From: Sphingobium xanthum | Lineage (GTDB): Bacteria > Pseudomonadota > Alphaproteobacteria > Sphingomonadales > Sphingomonadaceae | NCBI RefSeq assembly: GCF_019737615.1 | Contig: NZ_JAHKKS010000004.1 | Location: 124,001-188,000, forward strand | Reading direction: 5' to 3' | DNA length: 64,000 nt | In this document: one piece after another, positions 45,977 to 55,241 of the stretch | Numbering within the stretch: position 1 is the first letter of the stretch | How the letters are laid out: each line of letters opens with the position of its first letter | Position numbers and translations under genes: made by a program | The notes under the pieces: generated by a model | What the model was told of the DNA's origin: nothing | Databases searched by the model: none | The model's input: the letters and a program-made list of their open reading frames with translations, nothing else

Positions 45977-46741
45977 TCAACGCGCCACGCGCGTACCGGT
46001 TTCGTTGGTTACTGTCGCGGCCGCCATGATATAGTTCACGCTGAGGTCGCGGCTCAGGGTAAAGCCATAGCGCGGATCGGGCATGATCCCGGCGATGTCG
46101 CCGACCGCGAGCCCGCAATTCGCCAGCAGATCCGTCACCTCTTCCGGCGTCAGAAACTTGTGCCAGTCGTGCGTACCTTTGGGGATACGGCCGAAGCCTT
46201 CCGCCAGGGTCACGATCAGCAGCTTCGAGGCGGGGGTGCGGTTCGGGGTCGAGAGGATGAGCAGGCCATCCGGCTTCAGCAGCCGCGCGATTGCCGAGAT
46301 AAACAGGGCGGGATCAGTCACGTGCTCGATGACCTCGAGAGCGGTGATGAGGTCGAATGGCGGCTCGTTCAAAGCCTCCACACCGCTGGCGCGATAGTCG
46401 ATGGCGAGTCCCATTTGCGCGGCATGCGTACTGGCGACGGCAATATTCTCCGGCGCCGCGTCCACAGCGGTGACTTGCGCGCCGAGCCGGGCGAGCGGTT
46501 CGGCGACAAGGCCTGCGCCGCAGCCGATATCCAGCGCGCGCTTGCCCGCGAGCGGGCGCAGTGCGGCCGGGTCGCCGTCCCAATGCCGGTCGATCGCCTC
46601 GCGAATGTAGCGCAGGCGCACCGGTCCCAGCTTGTGAAGCATCGCGCTGGCCCCGTTCGGGTCCCACCAGTCGGCCGCCTGGGCGCCGAAATGCGCTGCT
46701 TCGCGGGGGTCTATCGTGCCGGTTCCCGGCTCGCTTGCCAT
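45977..46741 (-). CDS. ubiG: Ubiquinone biosynthesis O-methyltransferase UbiG
   Basis: UbiG does both O-methylations in ubiquinone synthesis. The 254-residue enzyme has the family's N-terminal HFGAQAADWWDPNG, the SAM motif ALDIGCGAGLVAEPLAR, VTAVDAAPEN, ITALEVIEHV and FGRIPKGTHDWHKFLTPEE, which is diagnostic for UbiG. It is divergent from lysC, the usual alphaproteobacterial neighbour. Confidence 0.97.
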   Translation of the reverse strand: MASEPGTGTIDPREAAHFGAQAADWWDPNGASAMLHKLGPVRLRYIREAIDRHWDGDPAALRPLAGKRALDIGCGAGLVAEPLARLGAQVTAVDAAPENIAVASTHAAQMGLAIDYRASGVEALNEPPFDLITALEVIEHVTDPALFISAIARLLKPDGLLILSTPNRTPASKLLIVTLAEGFGRIPKGTHDWHKFLTPEEVTDLLANCGLAVGDIAGIMPDPRYGFTLSRDLSVNYIMAAATVTNETGTRVAR

Positions 46742-46846
46742 AGCTGAATCCGCTGACTAAGAGGGCGCCGGCTCGAAGGCCGGAAAGACGGTTACGCCCG
46801 GTTTTCCTGCCCCCTTGATAGTCGATGAAAGGTGCGCGGCAAGCCC

Positions 46847-48106
46847 ATGGCGCGAATTGTGATGAAATTTGGCGGCACGTCGATGGCCGGGATGGAGCGC
46901 ATCCGCAAGGTGGCTACGCGCGTGAAGCACGAGGTGGAGCGGGGCAATGAGGTCGCGGTGGTCGTCTCAGCCATGGCCGGCGATACCGATCGTCTCGTCG
47001 GTTTCTGCAAGGAAGCGAGCCCGCTTTACGACCCGGCCGAATATGACGTCGTGGTGGCGTCCGGCGAGCAGGTGACCTCCGGTCTTCTAGCGATGACGCT
47101 GAAGGCCATGGGCGTGAACGCGCGCAGTTGGCTGGGCTGGCAGCTCCCGATCCGCACGAGCGAGGCACATGCGAAAGCGCGCATCGACACGATCGACAGC
47201 GAGACATTGATCGCCGGCATGAAGAGCGGGCAAGTCGCCGTGATCCCCGGTTTTCAGGGCATGATGGACGATGGCCGCATCTCGACGCTGGGTCGTGGCG
47301 GCTCGGACACGTCGGCGGTCGCTGTTGCGGCGGCGGTCAAGGCCGATCGCTGCGACATCTATACCGACGTGGACGGCGTATACACCACCGATCCCCGCAT
47401 TGTGTCGCGCGCCAGGAAGCTCGACTTGGTGACTTATGAAGAAATGCTGGAACTGGCGAGCGTCGGCTCCAAGGTACTCCAGACCCGCTCCGTGGCGCTT
47501 GCCATGAAGGAGAATGTGCGCGTGCAGGTACTCTCCTCGTTCGAGGAGCCGGGCGACGACCCGGAACCGGGCACGATGATCGTCAGCGAGGAAGAAATCG
47601 AGGAAAGCGACATGGAACGGCAGCTCATCACCGGCATCGCGCATGACAAGAACGAGGCCAAGGTCGTGCTGACCAAGGTTCCGGATCGTCCGGGCATCGT
47701 GGCCGCCATCTTCGGCCCGCTCGCCGACGCCGCGATCAACGTCGATATGATTATCCAGAATGTCGGTCATAGCGGCATCGTGACGGACGTGACCTTCACC
47801 GTGCCCCGCGCGGACCTCGCTCGCAGCGTGGACATTCTCGAGGGCGAGAAGGACAGCATCGGCTTCGAGACGATCATCACAGACGCTGAGGTCGCCAAGA
47901 TCAGCGTCGTGGGCGTGGGCATGCGGAGTCATGCCGGCGTTGCCGCGACGATGTTCAAGACCTTGGCCGATCGCGGCATCAACATCGAGGCGATCTCGAC
48001 CAGCGAGATCAAGGTCTCCGTGTTGATCGACGAAGACGAGACCGAGCTCGCCGTGCGCGTGCTGCATAGCGCTTATGGCCTCGACGCCGACCTGCCGGCT
48101 GCTTGA
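46847..48106 (+). CDS. lysC: Aspartate kinase
   Basis: LysC phosphorylates aspartate, the first step towards lysine, threonine and methionine. The 419-residue enzyme has MKFGGTSMAGMERIRKVA at the N-terminus, GRGGSDTSAVAVAAA, DIYTDVDGVYTTDPRI, and two C-terminal ACT domains (KVPDRPGIVAAIFGPLAD and VGMRSHAGVAATMFKTL). The ATG at 46847 fits the family N-terminus MARIVMKFGG; a GTG at 46832 is an alternative. Feedback regulation by lysine/threonine is expected. Confidence 0.97.
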   Translation: MARIVMKFGGTSMAGMERIRKVATRVKHEVERGNEVAVVVSAMAGDTDRLVGFCKEASPLYDPAEYDVVVASGEQVTSGLLAMTLKAMGVNARSWLGWQLPIRTSEAHAKARIDTIDSETLIAGMKSGQVAVIPGFQGMMDDGRISTLGRGGSDTSAVAVAAAVKADRCDIYTDVDGVYTTDPRIVSRARKLDLVTYEEMLELASVGSKVLQTRSVALAMKENVRVQVLSSFEEPGDDPEPGTMIVSEEEIEESDMERQLITGIAHDKNEAKVVLTKVPDRPGIVAAIFGPLADAAINVDMIIQNVGHSGIVTDVTFTVPRADLARSVDILEGEKDSIGFETIITDAEVAKISVVGVGMRSHAGVAATMFKTLADRGINIEAISTSEIKVSVLIDEDETELAVRVLHSAYGLDADLPAA

Positions 48107-48116
48107 CAAGATAACG

Positions 48117-48229
48117 CCCCTCCTCTTCAGAGGAGGGATAGGGGGTGGTGGCGATGCGAAAGCATCGCTCGCAAAGCGATTAGCCAACCCTCCAGCACCA
48201 CCCCAACCCCTCCTCTGGAGAGGAGGGGC
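48117..48229. repeat. Composite palindromic intergenic element after lysC
   Basis: Two palindromes flank a short core: CCCTCCTCT-tc-AGAGGAGGG on the left and CCCCTCCTC-tg-GAGAGGAGGGG on the right. GGGTGGTG on the left is mirrored by CACCACCC on the right, so the whole 113 bases can fold into a long cruciform. It resembles the REPIN-like intergenic elements of GC-rich proteobacteria. It lies 10 bases after lysC and 17 before the nitronate monooxygenase gene. Confidence 0.75.
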
Positions 48230-48246
48230 TAGACTATGGTGAACCC

Positions 48247-49257
48247 ATGACCGATCGTCTCACTTCCCTCATGGCCCGCGGCACCCGGTTTCTGGGTACG
48301 GAAACCGCTATCATCTGCGGCGCGATGAGCTGGGTGTCCGAACGCCATCTCGTCTCGGCGGTCAGCAACGCCGGCGGCTTCGGCCTGATCGCCTGCGGCG
48401 CCATGACGCCCGAGCTGCTCGACACCGAAATCGCGGCGACCAAGGCGCTGACCAGCAAGCCATTCGGCGTGAACCTCATCACCATGCACCCGCAGTTGTT
48501 CGATCTGATCGACGTCTGCAATCGCCATGACGTGAGTCATGTCGTGCTGGCCGGCGGGCTGCCGCCGCGCGGCAGCATCGAGGCGATCAAGGCCAATGGC
48601 GCAAAGGTCATCTGCTTCGCCCCGGCGCTGGCGCTGGCGAAGAAGCTGCATCGCTCCGGCGTCGACGCGCTGGTGATCGAGGGCATGGAAGCGGGCGGTC
48701 ATATTGGTCCGGTCGCAACAAGCGTGCTGGCGCAGGAAATTCTGCCCGTGATGGCGAACGAACTGCCCGTGTTCGTGGCTGGGGGCATTGGCCATGGCGA
48801 GGCGATCGCCGCCTATCTCGAAATGGGGGCGGCGGGCGTGCAGCTCGGCACGCGCTTTGCCTGCGCGGTCGAGAGCATCGCGCATCCCAGCTTCAAGAAG
48901 GCCTTCTTTCGGGCCTCCGCGCGCGATGCCGTCGCCAGCGTCCAGGTCGATCCGCGTCTCCCGGTCATCCCCGTTCGCGCGCTCAAGAACGCCGGGACCG
49001 AGGCCTTCACAGCCAAGCAGCGCGAAGTCGCCCAGCTGCTCGATGACGGCAAGGTCGACATGGGCGAGGCGCAGCTCCAGATCGAGCACTACTGGGCCGG
49101 CGCCCTGCGTCGCGCGGTGATCGACGGTGACGTCGAGGGTGGCTCGCTGATGGCTGGACAGTCCGTCGGCATGGTGACCGGCGAAGAGCCGGTTGCCGAG
49201 ATCATCGCGCAACTGATGGACGAAGCGCGCGTCGCTTTGGCTCGTCGCGCCGCCTGA
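48247..49257 (+). CDS. Nitronate monooxygenase (2-nitropropane dioxygenase family)
   Basis: The 336-residue TIM-barrel flavoprotein has NAGGFGLIACGAMTPELL, LVIEGMEAGGHIGP (the conserved His region), VFVAGGIGHGEAIAAYLEMG and GAAGVQLGTRFACA (phosphate-binding). Nitronate monooxygenases oxidise alkyl nitronates such as propionate-3-nitronate; relatives include FabK enoyl reductase, so specificity is not certain. It follows lysC and the palindromic repeat. Confidence 0.88.
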   Translation: MTDRLTSLMARGTRFLGTETAIICGAMSWVSERHLVSAVSNAGGFGLIACGAMTPELLDTEIAATKALTSKPFGVNLITMHPQLFDLIDVCNRHDVSHVVLAGGLPPRGSIEAIKANGAKVICFAPALALAKKLHRSGVDALVIEGMEAGGHIGPVATSVLAQEILPVMANELPVFVAGGIGHGEAIAAYLEMGAAGVQLGTRFACAVESIAHPSFKKAFFRASARDAVASVQVDPRLPVIPVRALKNAGTEAFTAKQREVAQLLDDGKVDMGEAQLQIEHYWAGALRRAVIDGDVEGGSLMAGQSVGMVTGEEPVAEIIAQLMDEARVALARRAA

Positions 49258-49440
49258 GCGCGACGGGAGACTTTCTCCCAGATGCCAAATTCCGGAATAC
49301 TCTTATCCGCTTGACGGATAACCATGCTTCGTTGACATTGTCCGAAATGCGTGCGGCTGATCGCGCATCAGGAGAGAGAAGCGTGGCCCTTTCGTTCGAT
49401 CGACGTCGTGTGCCCGAAATCCGAGCGCGGAGGGTTGCTC

Positions 49441-50796
49441 ATGTCTGAGGCAACAACCACCGCGGCCGAGCCGCGTTACGAATCGGATTTCTCCCTTCGC
49501 AAGCTCAAGCTGGTGACGATCATCACGATCGCTAACATGTTCGCGACCAGCCTGCTGCCGTTCGGCGCGATAACCCTGGTCAACGTGCCGATGACGCAGG
49601 AGTTCGGGTGGACGCAGGCGCAATACGGTCTCGCCATGACGTCGCTCATGTGGTGCGGCGCCGCGACGCTCATATTCTACGGCCGGTTCATGGACAAATA
49701 TGGCGTCCGGCTCGCGATCATCTTCGGCACGATCGGCGTCGGCCTGTCCACGCTGGCACTCGGCTATGTGCAGGAGCTCTGGCAATTCTATCTCTGTTTC
49801 GCCCTGCTCGGCATCTTCGGCAGCACGGGCATCGGCTACACGAAGATCGTCAGCGCGCTCTTCACGCAGCATCGCGGAAAGGCGCTTTCGCTGTTCGGCG
49901 TCGAATCGACACTGGCTGGTGCGGGCATCCCGATCCTGCTCAACTGGATGATCACCGATTTCGGGTGGCGCGGCATGTTCATCGGCTGCGCGATCATTAT
50001 CTTCGCGTTGATCCCGCTGATCTATTTCCAGATCGACGAGCCCGGCGAGATCAACAGCGAGCGGCGTCTCTTCAAGCCCAAGGACCAGCCGAAGATCGAT
50101 CGCTCGGCGACGCTGGAGGGACTGAGCGAAGGCCAGATCATGCGAGACCGCGTGTTCTGGCTGATCGTCATCGCGACGATCATCGGCACCGCGCCGCGCA
50201 CGGGCATGATGCCGTCCCTCGTTCCGATGCTCATCGAGAAGGGGTTCACCCAGGCCGATGCCGTCACATACATGAGCGTGTCGAGCTTCCTGGCGCTGGC
50301 CGGCACGATCGCGGGCGGATGGGCGGTCGATCGGTTCAACGACAGCCGCATAGCGATCCCGTTCAAGGTGATCTCGTTCCTCGGCCTCGTCTTCTTCATC
50401 TTCGCGACGGCGAGCTTCGGTGGCTGGTACATGCTCGGGCTTGCCGTCGGCTTCGCAGGTTTCTCGCTCGGCACCGCGCGGCCGATCGGCACCTATCTGC
50501 ACGTGCGCTTCTTCGGCCTCAAGTCCTTCGGATTCTACCATGGCTTCGAGAACATGTTTCTCGCCTTCGCTATGGGTTGCGCGCCGCCTATCGTCGGTTA
50601 TCTGCGCGATACAAGTGGCTCCTATATGAGCGGCTACATCATCATGGCGGTCTGTCTGGCATTCGGCACAGTGCTGTACTGGGTGCTTGGGCCTTATCGC
50701 TACGCCGCCAATATCGGCGCCGTACCGCTCCCGTCCGAGGAGGATGAAGCGGCGGAATCCGCTGCGGCCGGCAAGATAGCGCCCGCCGCAGTCTGA
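49441..50796 (+). CDS. MFS transporter (oxalate/formate antiporter-like)
   Basis: The 451-residue carrier has twelve spans. GRFMDKYGVRLAI is the loop 2-3 motif, and the pattern of FGWTQAQYGLAM with GTARPIGTYLHVRFFG fits the monocarboxylate/oxalate-formate (OFA) branch. GGAGGG precedes the ATG at 49441. Substrate unknown. It stands between nitronate monooxygenase and ptsP; no enzyme of oxalate breakdown is adjacent. Confidence 0.83.
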   Translation: MSEATTTAAEPRYESDFSLRKLKLVTIITIANMFATSLLPFGAITLVNVPMTQEFGWTQAQYGLAMTSLMWCGAATLIFYGRFMDKYGVRLAIIFGTIGVGLSTLALGYVQELWQFYLCFALLGIFGSTGIGYTKIVSALFTQHRGKALSLFGVESTLAGAGIPILLNWMITDFGWRGMFIGCAIIIFALIPLIYFQIDEPGEINSERRLFKPKDQPKIDRSATLEGLSEGQIMRDRVFWLIVIATIIGTAPRTGMMPSLVPMLIEKGFTQADAVTYMSVSSFLALAGTIAGGWAVDRFNDSRIAIPFKVISFLGLVFFIFATASFGGWYMLGLAVGFAGFSLGTARPIGTYLHVRFFGLKSFGFYHGFENMFLAFAMGCAPPIVGYLRDTSGSYMSGYIIMAVCLAFGTVLYWVLGPYRYAANIGAVPLPSEEDEAAESAAAGKIAPAAV

Positions 50797-50875
50797 AGCC
50801 GGTGCGGATATGCTGCAGGTTCATCCTGCACAATGATTGCTTGCCGCGTCGCATCCGCACGGGTGTTGGTGAACC

Positions 50876-53206
50876 ATGAGTCTTTCTGATAGCAGTGTTC
50901 CCATGGACTCTGCCCGCCGCCAGGACCAGCTATCGACAACGGCCGCCGCTGCCGCGCGCAAGATCCTCGTGCGCCTGCAGGACGTGATGGCGGCGCGCAC
51001 GCCTGCGCAGGCCAAGCTCAACAAGGTCGTCGAGATCATCGGCGAGGAATTGTCGAGCGAAGTCTGCTCGATCTATCTGCTGCGCGAGGGCATGCTCGAG
51101 CTGTTCGCTACGCGCGGGCTGAAGCAGGAAGCCGTCCATGTGACGCGCCTGGGCCTGGGCGAGGGCCTCGTCGGGACCATTGCGAACAATGTCGAGACGC
51201 TGAACCTGGAGGAGGCGTCCGGTCACCCTGATTTCGCCTATCGTCCGGAAACGGGCGAGGAACTGTTCCACAGCTTCGCCGGCGTGCCGATCGTGCGGCG
51301 CGAGAAGGCGATCGGCGCCTTGTGCGTGCAGCATGTCGATCCGCGCGCCTATGTGGAAGTCGAGATCGAAGCCCTCCAGACCGTTGCCATGGTGCTCGCC
51401 GAATTGCTGAGCAATGCCGGACTGGTTGATGAGAATCCGGGCGAGACCCGCGCGGTGGAGACCGGCGCCACGATCCTCTCGGGGTTGCAGCTGGTCATGG
51501 GCATGGCGCGCGGCCACGCCGTCTTCCATCAGCCGCGCATCACGATCGAGCATACCGTCGCCGAGGATATCGAGGTGGAGCGGCAGCGCGTCTATTCGGC
51601 GTTCGCCAAGATGCGCGAGCAGCTCGATCGCATGGCGGGCCAGGCCGAATTCGGCGTCGAGGGCGAAACCAGGGAGGTCCTCGAGACCTACAAGATGTTC
51701 GCCTATGACGAGGGCTGGTCGCGGCGCATCAACGAGGCGATCGACAGTGGCCTGACGGCGGAGGCCGCCATCGAGCGCGTACAACAGCGCACCCGCATGC
51801 GCATGCGCCAGATCGACGATGCGCTGCTGCAGGATCGCATGCACGATCTGGAAGACCTCTCCAATCGCCTGCTGCGTATCGTGGCGGGCCAACTCGGCAC
51901 GGCGGCGCAACTCGGCCTGCGGCAGGATACGATCCTTATCGCGCGCAATCTCGGTCCGGCCGAACTGCTCGAATATGACCGGCGGCGCCTCAAGGGTCTG
52001 ATCCTGGAAGAAGGCTCGCTGACCGCGCATGTCACCATCGTGGCGCGCGCCATGGGCGTACCGGTACTGGGCCGCGTCAAGAATACGCGCTCGCTCATCA
52101 ACGATGGCGATCTTCTGCTGCTCGATGTCAATCAGAACCGGCTCTACATTCGACCCTCCGTGCCGATGGACGAGGCTTTCGAAAGCGGCCTCGCGCTCAC
52201 GCAGAAGCGGCGCGCTGCCTATGCGGCGCTGCGCGACAAGCCGGCGGAGAGCCTGGACGGCACGCGCATCGAGCTGATGGTCAATGCGGGGCTTCGGGAC
52301 GATGTGGCCGCGCTCGACGTGACTGGTGCCGACGGCATCGGCCTGTTTCGGACAGAATTCCAGTTCCTCGTCTCGGCCACCTTGCCGCAGCGCGAGCGCC
52401 AGCAGCGCCTCTACCGCGAAGTGCTGGATGCCGCGGGCAGCAAGCCGGTGATCTTCCGCACCGTCGATATCGGTGGCGACAAGGCGCTGCCCTATCTGCG
52501 CAACAGCGATACGGACGAGCAGGAAGAAAATCCTGCCATGGGCTGGCGCGCCGTGCGGCTCGCGCTGGAGCGCGACGGACTCATGAAGGTGCAGGCGCGC
52601 GCCCTGCTGGAAGCGGCGGCCGGCCGCACGCTCCATGTCATGTTTCCCATGATTTCCGAACCGTGGGAGCTGGCACAGGCCAAGGCACTGTTCAAGGAAC
52701 AGTATGACTGGCTCGCCAAGCGCGACAAGAAGCTGCCCAAGACGGTGTATTACGGCACGATGCTGGAAGTGCCGGCGCTTGCCGAAACGCTTGATTTCGT
52801 GCTGCCCGAGCTGGACTTCCTCTCGATCGGCACGAACGACCTCACGCAGTTCCTGTTCGCGGCCGACCGCGCCAATCCGAAACTCGCCGAGCGCTACGAC
52901 TGGTTGAGCGTGGCGATCCTGCGCTTCCTCTCGCGCATCGTGAAGACCTGCGCGAACTATGATGTGCCGGTCGGCGTCTGCGGCGAGATGGGCGGGCGCA
53001 CACTGGAGGCCATGGCCCTGCTCGGCATCGGCATAAGACGGTTGTCGATCACGCCGGCGTCTGTCGGCCCGGTCAAGGCGATGGTGCGCAGTCTCGATGT
53101 CGCGGCGCTCAGCGCCCATTGCACCGACCTGCTCAAGGGCGGCGTCGCCAATCTGCGCGAACCGCTGGCCCAATGGGCGAGCGATAACAACGTCGAGCTC
53201 AACTGA
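50876..53206 (+). CDS. ptsP: Phosphoenolpyruvate--protein phosphotransferase PtsP (enzyme I-Ntr)
   Basis: PtsP starts the nitrogen PTS, passing phosphate from PEP to NPr and then PtsN. The 776-residue protein has an N-terminal GAF domain (about 30-190) and an enzyme I region with the phospho-histidine His385 in GSLTAHVTIVARAMGVP, GADGIGLFRTEFQFL, LSIGTNDLTQFLFAADR and the PEP-site VGVCGEMGG. All are intact. GAF may sense glutamine or other small ligands by family analogy. Confidence 0.96.
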   Translation: MSLSDSSVPMDSARRQDQLSTTAAAAARKILVRLQDVMAARTPAQAKLNKVVEIIGEELSSEVCSIYLLREGMLELFATRGLKQEAVHVTRLGLGEGLVGTIANNVETLNLEEASGHPDFAYRPETGEELFHSFAGVPIVRREKAIGALCVQHVDPRAYVEVEIEALQTVAMVLAELLSNAGLVDENPGETRAVETGATILSGLQLVMGMARGHAVFHQPRITIEHTVAEDIEVERQRVYSAFAKMREQLDRMAGQAEFGVEGETREVLETYKMFAYDEGWSRRINEAIDSGLTAEAAIERVQQRTRMRMRQIDDALLQDRMHDLEDLSNRLLRIVAGQLGTAAQLGLRQDTILIARNLGPAELLEYDRRRLKGLILEEGSLTAHVTIVARAMGVPVLGRVKNTRSLINDGDLLLLDVNQNRLYIRPSVPMDEAFESGLALTQKRRAAYAALRDKPAESLDGTRIELMVNAGLRDDVAALDVTGADGIGLFRTEFQFLVSATLPQRERQQRLYREVLDAAGSKPVIFRTVDIGGDKALPYLRNSDTDEQEENPAMGWRAVRLALERDGLMKVQARALLEAAAGRTLHVMFPMISEPWELAQAKALFKEQYDWLAKRDKKLPKTVYYGTMLEVPALAETLDFVLPELDFLSIGTNDLTQFLFAADRANPKLAERYDWLSVAILRFLSRIVKTCANYDVPVGVCGEMGGRTLEAMALLGIGIRRLSITPASVGPVKAMVRSLDVAALSAHCTDLLKGGVANLREPLAQWASDNNVELN

Positions 53207-53324
53207 GCGCTCCAGACGCTCGCTCCACAGCAGTGTGCGCCGGCACAGGTTAAGCGCGTTGACACCGCGCTCAAGCCCATGGAACAAGACATTGCCCTGA
53301 AACGGACCGGAAAACGGACGACGC

Positions 53325-54191
53325 ATGGCCAAAGAGCCGAAGATGGCAGAAGAAGTGAACGAGGTCGTACCTGATAACGCCAGCGCGCCGGAGCTTATGC
53401 GGCGTGCCCGCGAGGCCAAGGGACTTTCTCTGGAAGATGTTGCCACGCAGACTCGCGTGCCGACACGGCACCTTGTTGCCCTGGAGGCCGGTGACTATCA
53501 GGCCTTGCCCGGCACGACTTATTGCGCGGGTTTCGCCCGTGCGTTCGCGCGCGCCGTGGACCTTGACGAGACCATGCTGGTCGCCAAGGTCCGGGCCGAA
53601 ATCGATGACATGGGCGGGGTAGGGCAGGGGCCTTACGAATTCGAGGAAGCGGTCGATCCGAGCAGCGTGCCGCCGCGCTGGCTTGCCTGGGTCGCGGCCG
53701 GACTCGTGCTGTTGCTGGCAGGCGGCTATGCGATCTGGCGGATGCAGCTCAACACGCCGCCGACCGACGAACAACTCGCAGCCGAGCAACGCACGGAGAC
53801 CCGGATCGCCGATCCGGCCGTACCGTCTCGGTCTGCTACGGCACCTGCGGCGCCGACCGCAGGTCCGGTGGTCCTGACGGCGGTCAACGAGGTCTGGCTG
53901 CGCATCTATGAACCGGACGGCACGCGCCTTTTCGAAGGCACGCTGGCCAAGGACCAGACCTACACCGTGCCGACCACGGCGCGCGGTCCGATGATCCTGA
54001 CCGGTCGCCCCGATGCTCTCGCCGTGACCATCGGCGGGCAGGCGATACCGCCGCTCGGCCCTCCTGAGCGCACGATTGCCGACGTTCCCGTAAGCGCCAC
54101 CGCGCTGCTCGCACGCAAGGCTGCGTCACCGGAAGGCGATGTCGGAACGGCCGTCCCGGCAAATGCCGCTGTGGGCAATTCGGCCGGCTGA
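53325..54191 (+). CDS. RodZ-like helix-turn-helix membrane protein
   Basis: The 288-residue protein has an N-terminal helix-turn-helix (LMRRAREAKGLSLEDVATQT; RHLVALEAGDYQALPG), one membrane span (WLAWVAAGLVLLLAGGYAIW, about residues 120-140), a Pro/Ala linker, and a C-terminal DUF4115-like domain (VNEVWLRIYEPDGTRLFEG). This is RodZ architecture; RodZ links MreB to cell-wall synthesis. GTYCAGFARAFARAV follows the helix-turn-helix as in RodZ. mreB is not in the window. Confidence 0.85.
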   Translation: MAKEPKMAEEVNEVVPDNASAPELMRRAREAKGLSLEDVATQTRVPTRHLVALEAGDYQALPGTTYCAGFARAFARAVDLDETMLVAKVRAEIDDMGGVGQGPYEFEEAVDPSSVPPRWLAWVAAGLVLLLAGGYAIWRMQLNTPPTDEQLAAEQRTETRIADPAVPSRSATAPAAPTAGPVVLTAVNEVWLRIYEPDGTRLFEGTLAKDQTYTVPTTARGPMILTGRPDALAVTIGGQAIPPLGPPERTIADVPVSATALLARKAASPEGDVGTAVPANAAVGNSAG

Positions 54192-54293
54192 CGTCTCTTC
54201 GCGAGCAGTTGGCGCTCGGCGCTTTACCCGTTCGAGGGATTGGTTATTGATGCGCCGACCCAATTCATTCCCAGCTTCCAGGATTTCGTGATC

Positions 54294-55241
54294 ATGTCCG
54301 CCAAGCTTCGCCGCTCCGGCCTTTTCCGCACCGCGCTGCTGATCGGCGCCAGCCTGCCGCTGCTCTGGACCGCAGCGGCTTCTGCCCAGAGCCAGGACCG
54401 GACGGTCGAGGGCAGGGTCGGCAAGCTCGAGCAGGAAATGCGCGCCGTGCAACGCCGTGTCTTCCCGACGGCCGGCGGTCAGGTGCTCGCGCCCGAAGTC
54501 GGACCGACGACGCCGACGCCCGGCGTGGCGGCCGGAGCGCCGGCGACCTCGCCCGTCGCCGATCTCGAGGCACGGGTCAGCGCCATCGAATCGCAGCTTG
54601 CGCGACTGACCGGTCAGGTCGAGGAAAACGGAAATCGCCTCAAGCAACTCGAGGACAAGGTCGCCGAAATGACGGCGCCGCCGCCGCTTCCGGCAAGCAT
54701 TCCGACCACGGCGACACCAACGCCAGCGGCCGCCGCACCGTCGCGGCCTACCGTGACGGCACCGGCGCGGTCTGCACCGGCCCCAGGCGGTGCGTCGCTC
54801 GTGGCGCGCAATGAACAGGTCGCCGCTGTCGAGCGGCCAAGCACAGGCAATGCCGCGCTCGACAATTATACTTATGGCTTCCGCCTCTGGACCGCCAAAT
54901 TCTATCCCGAGGCGCAGACGCAACTGCAGGCGACGCTCGATAAATATGGCAACGATCCGGTTGCCAGTCGCGCGCAGAATTTGCTCGGTCGCGCCTATCT
55001 CGACGACAACAAGCCTTCGATGGCCGCCAAGGTTCTGTATGAAAATTACCGCACGCGCCCCAAGGGCGACCGCGCGGCGGAGAGCCTTGCCTGGGTCGGC
55101 GAATCCCTGATCCAGCTCAATCGGCTCAAGGAAGCCTGTCTCGCTTATGACGAGCTTGGCGACGTCTTTGCCGGCAGCATGCCGGCCAGCGTGCGCGACA
55201 TGATGGCCAAGGGCCGGGTCCGCGCAAAATGCGGTGCCTGA
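54294..55241 (+). CDS. CpoB/YbgF-like TPR periplasmic protein
   Basis: The 315-residue protein has a signal peptide (TALLIGASLPLLWTAAASAQ), a coiled-coil region (VGKLEQEMRAVQRRVF; VSAIESQLARLTGQVEENG), a Pro/Thr/Ala linker and a C-terminal set of tetratricopeptide helices (LDNYTYGFRLWTAKFYPEAQ; RAQNLLGRAYLDDNKPSMAA). This matches CpoB/YbgF, the Tol-Pal associated periplasmic protein, but tolB and pal are not adjacent. ATG at 54294 follows AGGA. It overlaps tilS by 8 bases. Confidence 0.82.
   Translation: MSAKLRRSGLFRTALLIGASLPLLWTAAASAQSQDRTVEGRVGKLEQEMRAVQRRVFPTAGGQVLAPEVGPTTPTPGVAAGAPATSPVADLEARVSAIESQLARLTGQVEENGNRLKQLEDKVAEMTAPPPLPASIPTTATPTPAAAAPSRPTVTAPARSAPAPGGASLVARNEQVAAVERPSTGNAALDNYTYGFRLWTAKFYPEAQTQLQATLDKYGNDPVASRAQNLLGRAYLDDNKPSMAAKVLYENYRTRPKGDRAAESLAWVGESLIQLNRLKEACLAYDELGDVFAGSMPASVRDMMAKGRVRAKCGA

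Noticed and set aside
50930..53446. 838-residue minus-strand frame across ptsP
   Set aside because: Shadow of ptsP. The His, Arg, Gln and Ala bias reflects third-position GC of the real gene, and no motif is present.
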